A DNA stretch of 64,000 nucleotides, taken from Gemmatimonadota bacterium (GTDB taxonomy: Bacteria > Gemmatimonadota > Gemmatimonadetes > Longimicrobiales > Gaopeijiaceae). A model generated the notes under the pieces. The model searched no databases, was not told the DNA's origin, and worked only from the letters and a program-made list of their open reading frames with translations. Shown here piece after piece: positions 63,839-64,000 of this stretch. The stretch is from the NCBI GenBank assembly GCA_022823145.1, contig JAJDXS010000007.1, positions 39,713 to 103,712 on the forward strand, in the 5' to 3' direction. Position numbers and translations under genes: made by a program. Each line of letters opens with the position of its first letter. Position 1 is the stretch's first letter.

Positions 63839-64000
63839 ATGACGGAGAACCCGAGTAATGAGAGAACGAACCCGCCGATCCGCTTCCTGCGGCTGCCCGA
63901 GGTGATGAAGCGCACGGGCCTGTCGCGGAGCACGATCTATGTCCGGCTGGCCGAGGGGCGGTTCCCCCGGCCCGTCGCCCTGGGCGGGCGCGCGGTGGGC
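63839..64000 (+). CDS. AlpA-like regulator (partial, runs off window)
   Basis: ATG 63839 follows GAGGAGGA. The visible 54 residues include IRFLRLPEVMKRTGLSRSTI and YVRLAEGRFPRPVALGGRAV, the AlpA/excisionase winged-helix signature with the typical Phe-Pro-x-Pro wing. AlpA-type proteins activate integrase expression and excision of P4-like islands. The stop lies beyond the window. Confidence 0.85.
   Translation, partial: MTENPSNERTNPPIRFLRLPEVMKRTGLSRSTIYVRLAEGRFPRPVALGGRAVG

Overview
The window looks like chromosomal DNA of a Gram-negative bacterium with high G+C content, most consistent with the Gemmatimonadota. The grounds are a SusC/SusD pair outside the Bacteroidota, a TonB-dependent receptor with an N-terminal carboxypeptidase-regulatory-like domain, many lipobox lipoproteins and exported hydrolases, PD40-propeller amidohydrolases, and frequent GTG/TTG starts in tightly overlapping operons. 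The assignment is inferred from gene content and was not tested by phylogeny. There is no rRNA, no CRISPR array and no complete insertion sequence; one tRNA (Val-TAC) is present.

Layout. 1-5.6 kb: the tail of a barrel-type outer-membrane protein, tRNA-Val, a PKD/serine-protease lipoprotein, a K+ channel with an RCK domain, a class-C-type serine hydrolase and a frameshifted propeller lipoprotein. 5.7-12.8 kb: a TonB receptor, then a DUF819 membrane protein flanked by two paralogous zinc-ribbon membrane proteins, and a membrane protein with an M15-like motif. 13-16.5 kb: DUF3500 protein, M19 dipeptidase, cupin and an isoprenylcysteine-methyltransferase-like protein. 16.5-24.5 kb: a four-gene minus-strand operon (PD40-amidohydrolase, Tat-exported LanC-like protein with a Cys-Cys-Gly zinc motif, PLP decarboxylase, NCS2 permease). 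24.6-31 kb: DUF2784 protein, S10 carboxypeptidase, EamA exporter, GNAT enzyme, a leaderless periplasmic-binding-type protein and a 608-residue protein of unknown family with a coiled coil and a RelE-like tail. 31-38.5 kb: an S9 peptidase divergent from a SusC/SusD pair.

38.5-43.8 kb holds two decayed toxin-antitoxin loci (RES toxin with a broken antitoxin; AbiEi antitoxin with a broken AbiEii toxin), an aldo/keto reductase-threonine dehydratase pair, and thiI. 43.8-55.6 kb is one long operon: a peptide-type ABC transporter interleaved with a TIM-barrel hydrolase-like protein, an amidohydrolase, an aminotransferase, a Gfo/Idh/MocA dehydrogenase and an FAD-linked lactone-oxidase-like enzyme, apparently a complete uptake-and-catabolism unit of unknown substrate. 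55.7-62 kb has two tandem lipoproteins built of Big2 and plant-type leucine-rich repeats; the first ends in a metzincin protease, the second is cut short where an integrative element begins. 62-64 kb is that element's left end: P4-type integrase, a small HTH protein and an AlpA-like regulator that runs off the window.

The strongest unusual signals are a 24-bp AT-rich palindromic motif lying in the same reading frame inside two unrelated genes (thiI and the aminotransferase), the ProcM-like CCG zinc motif of the secreted LanC-like protein in its operon, inverted repeats at all five convergent gene junctions, and the two toxin-antitoxin loci broken in opposite halves.
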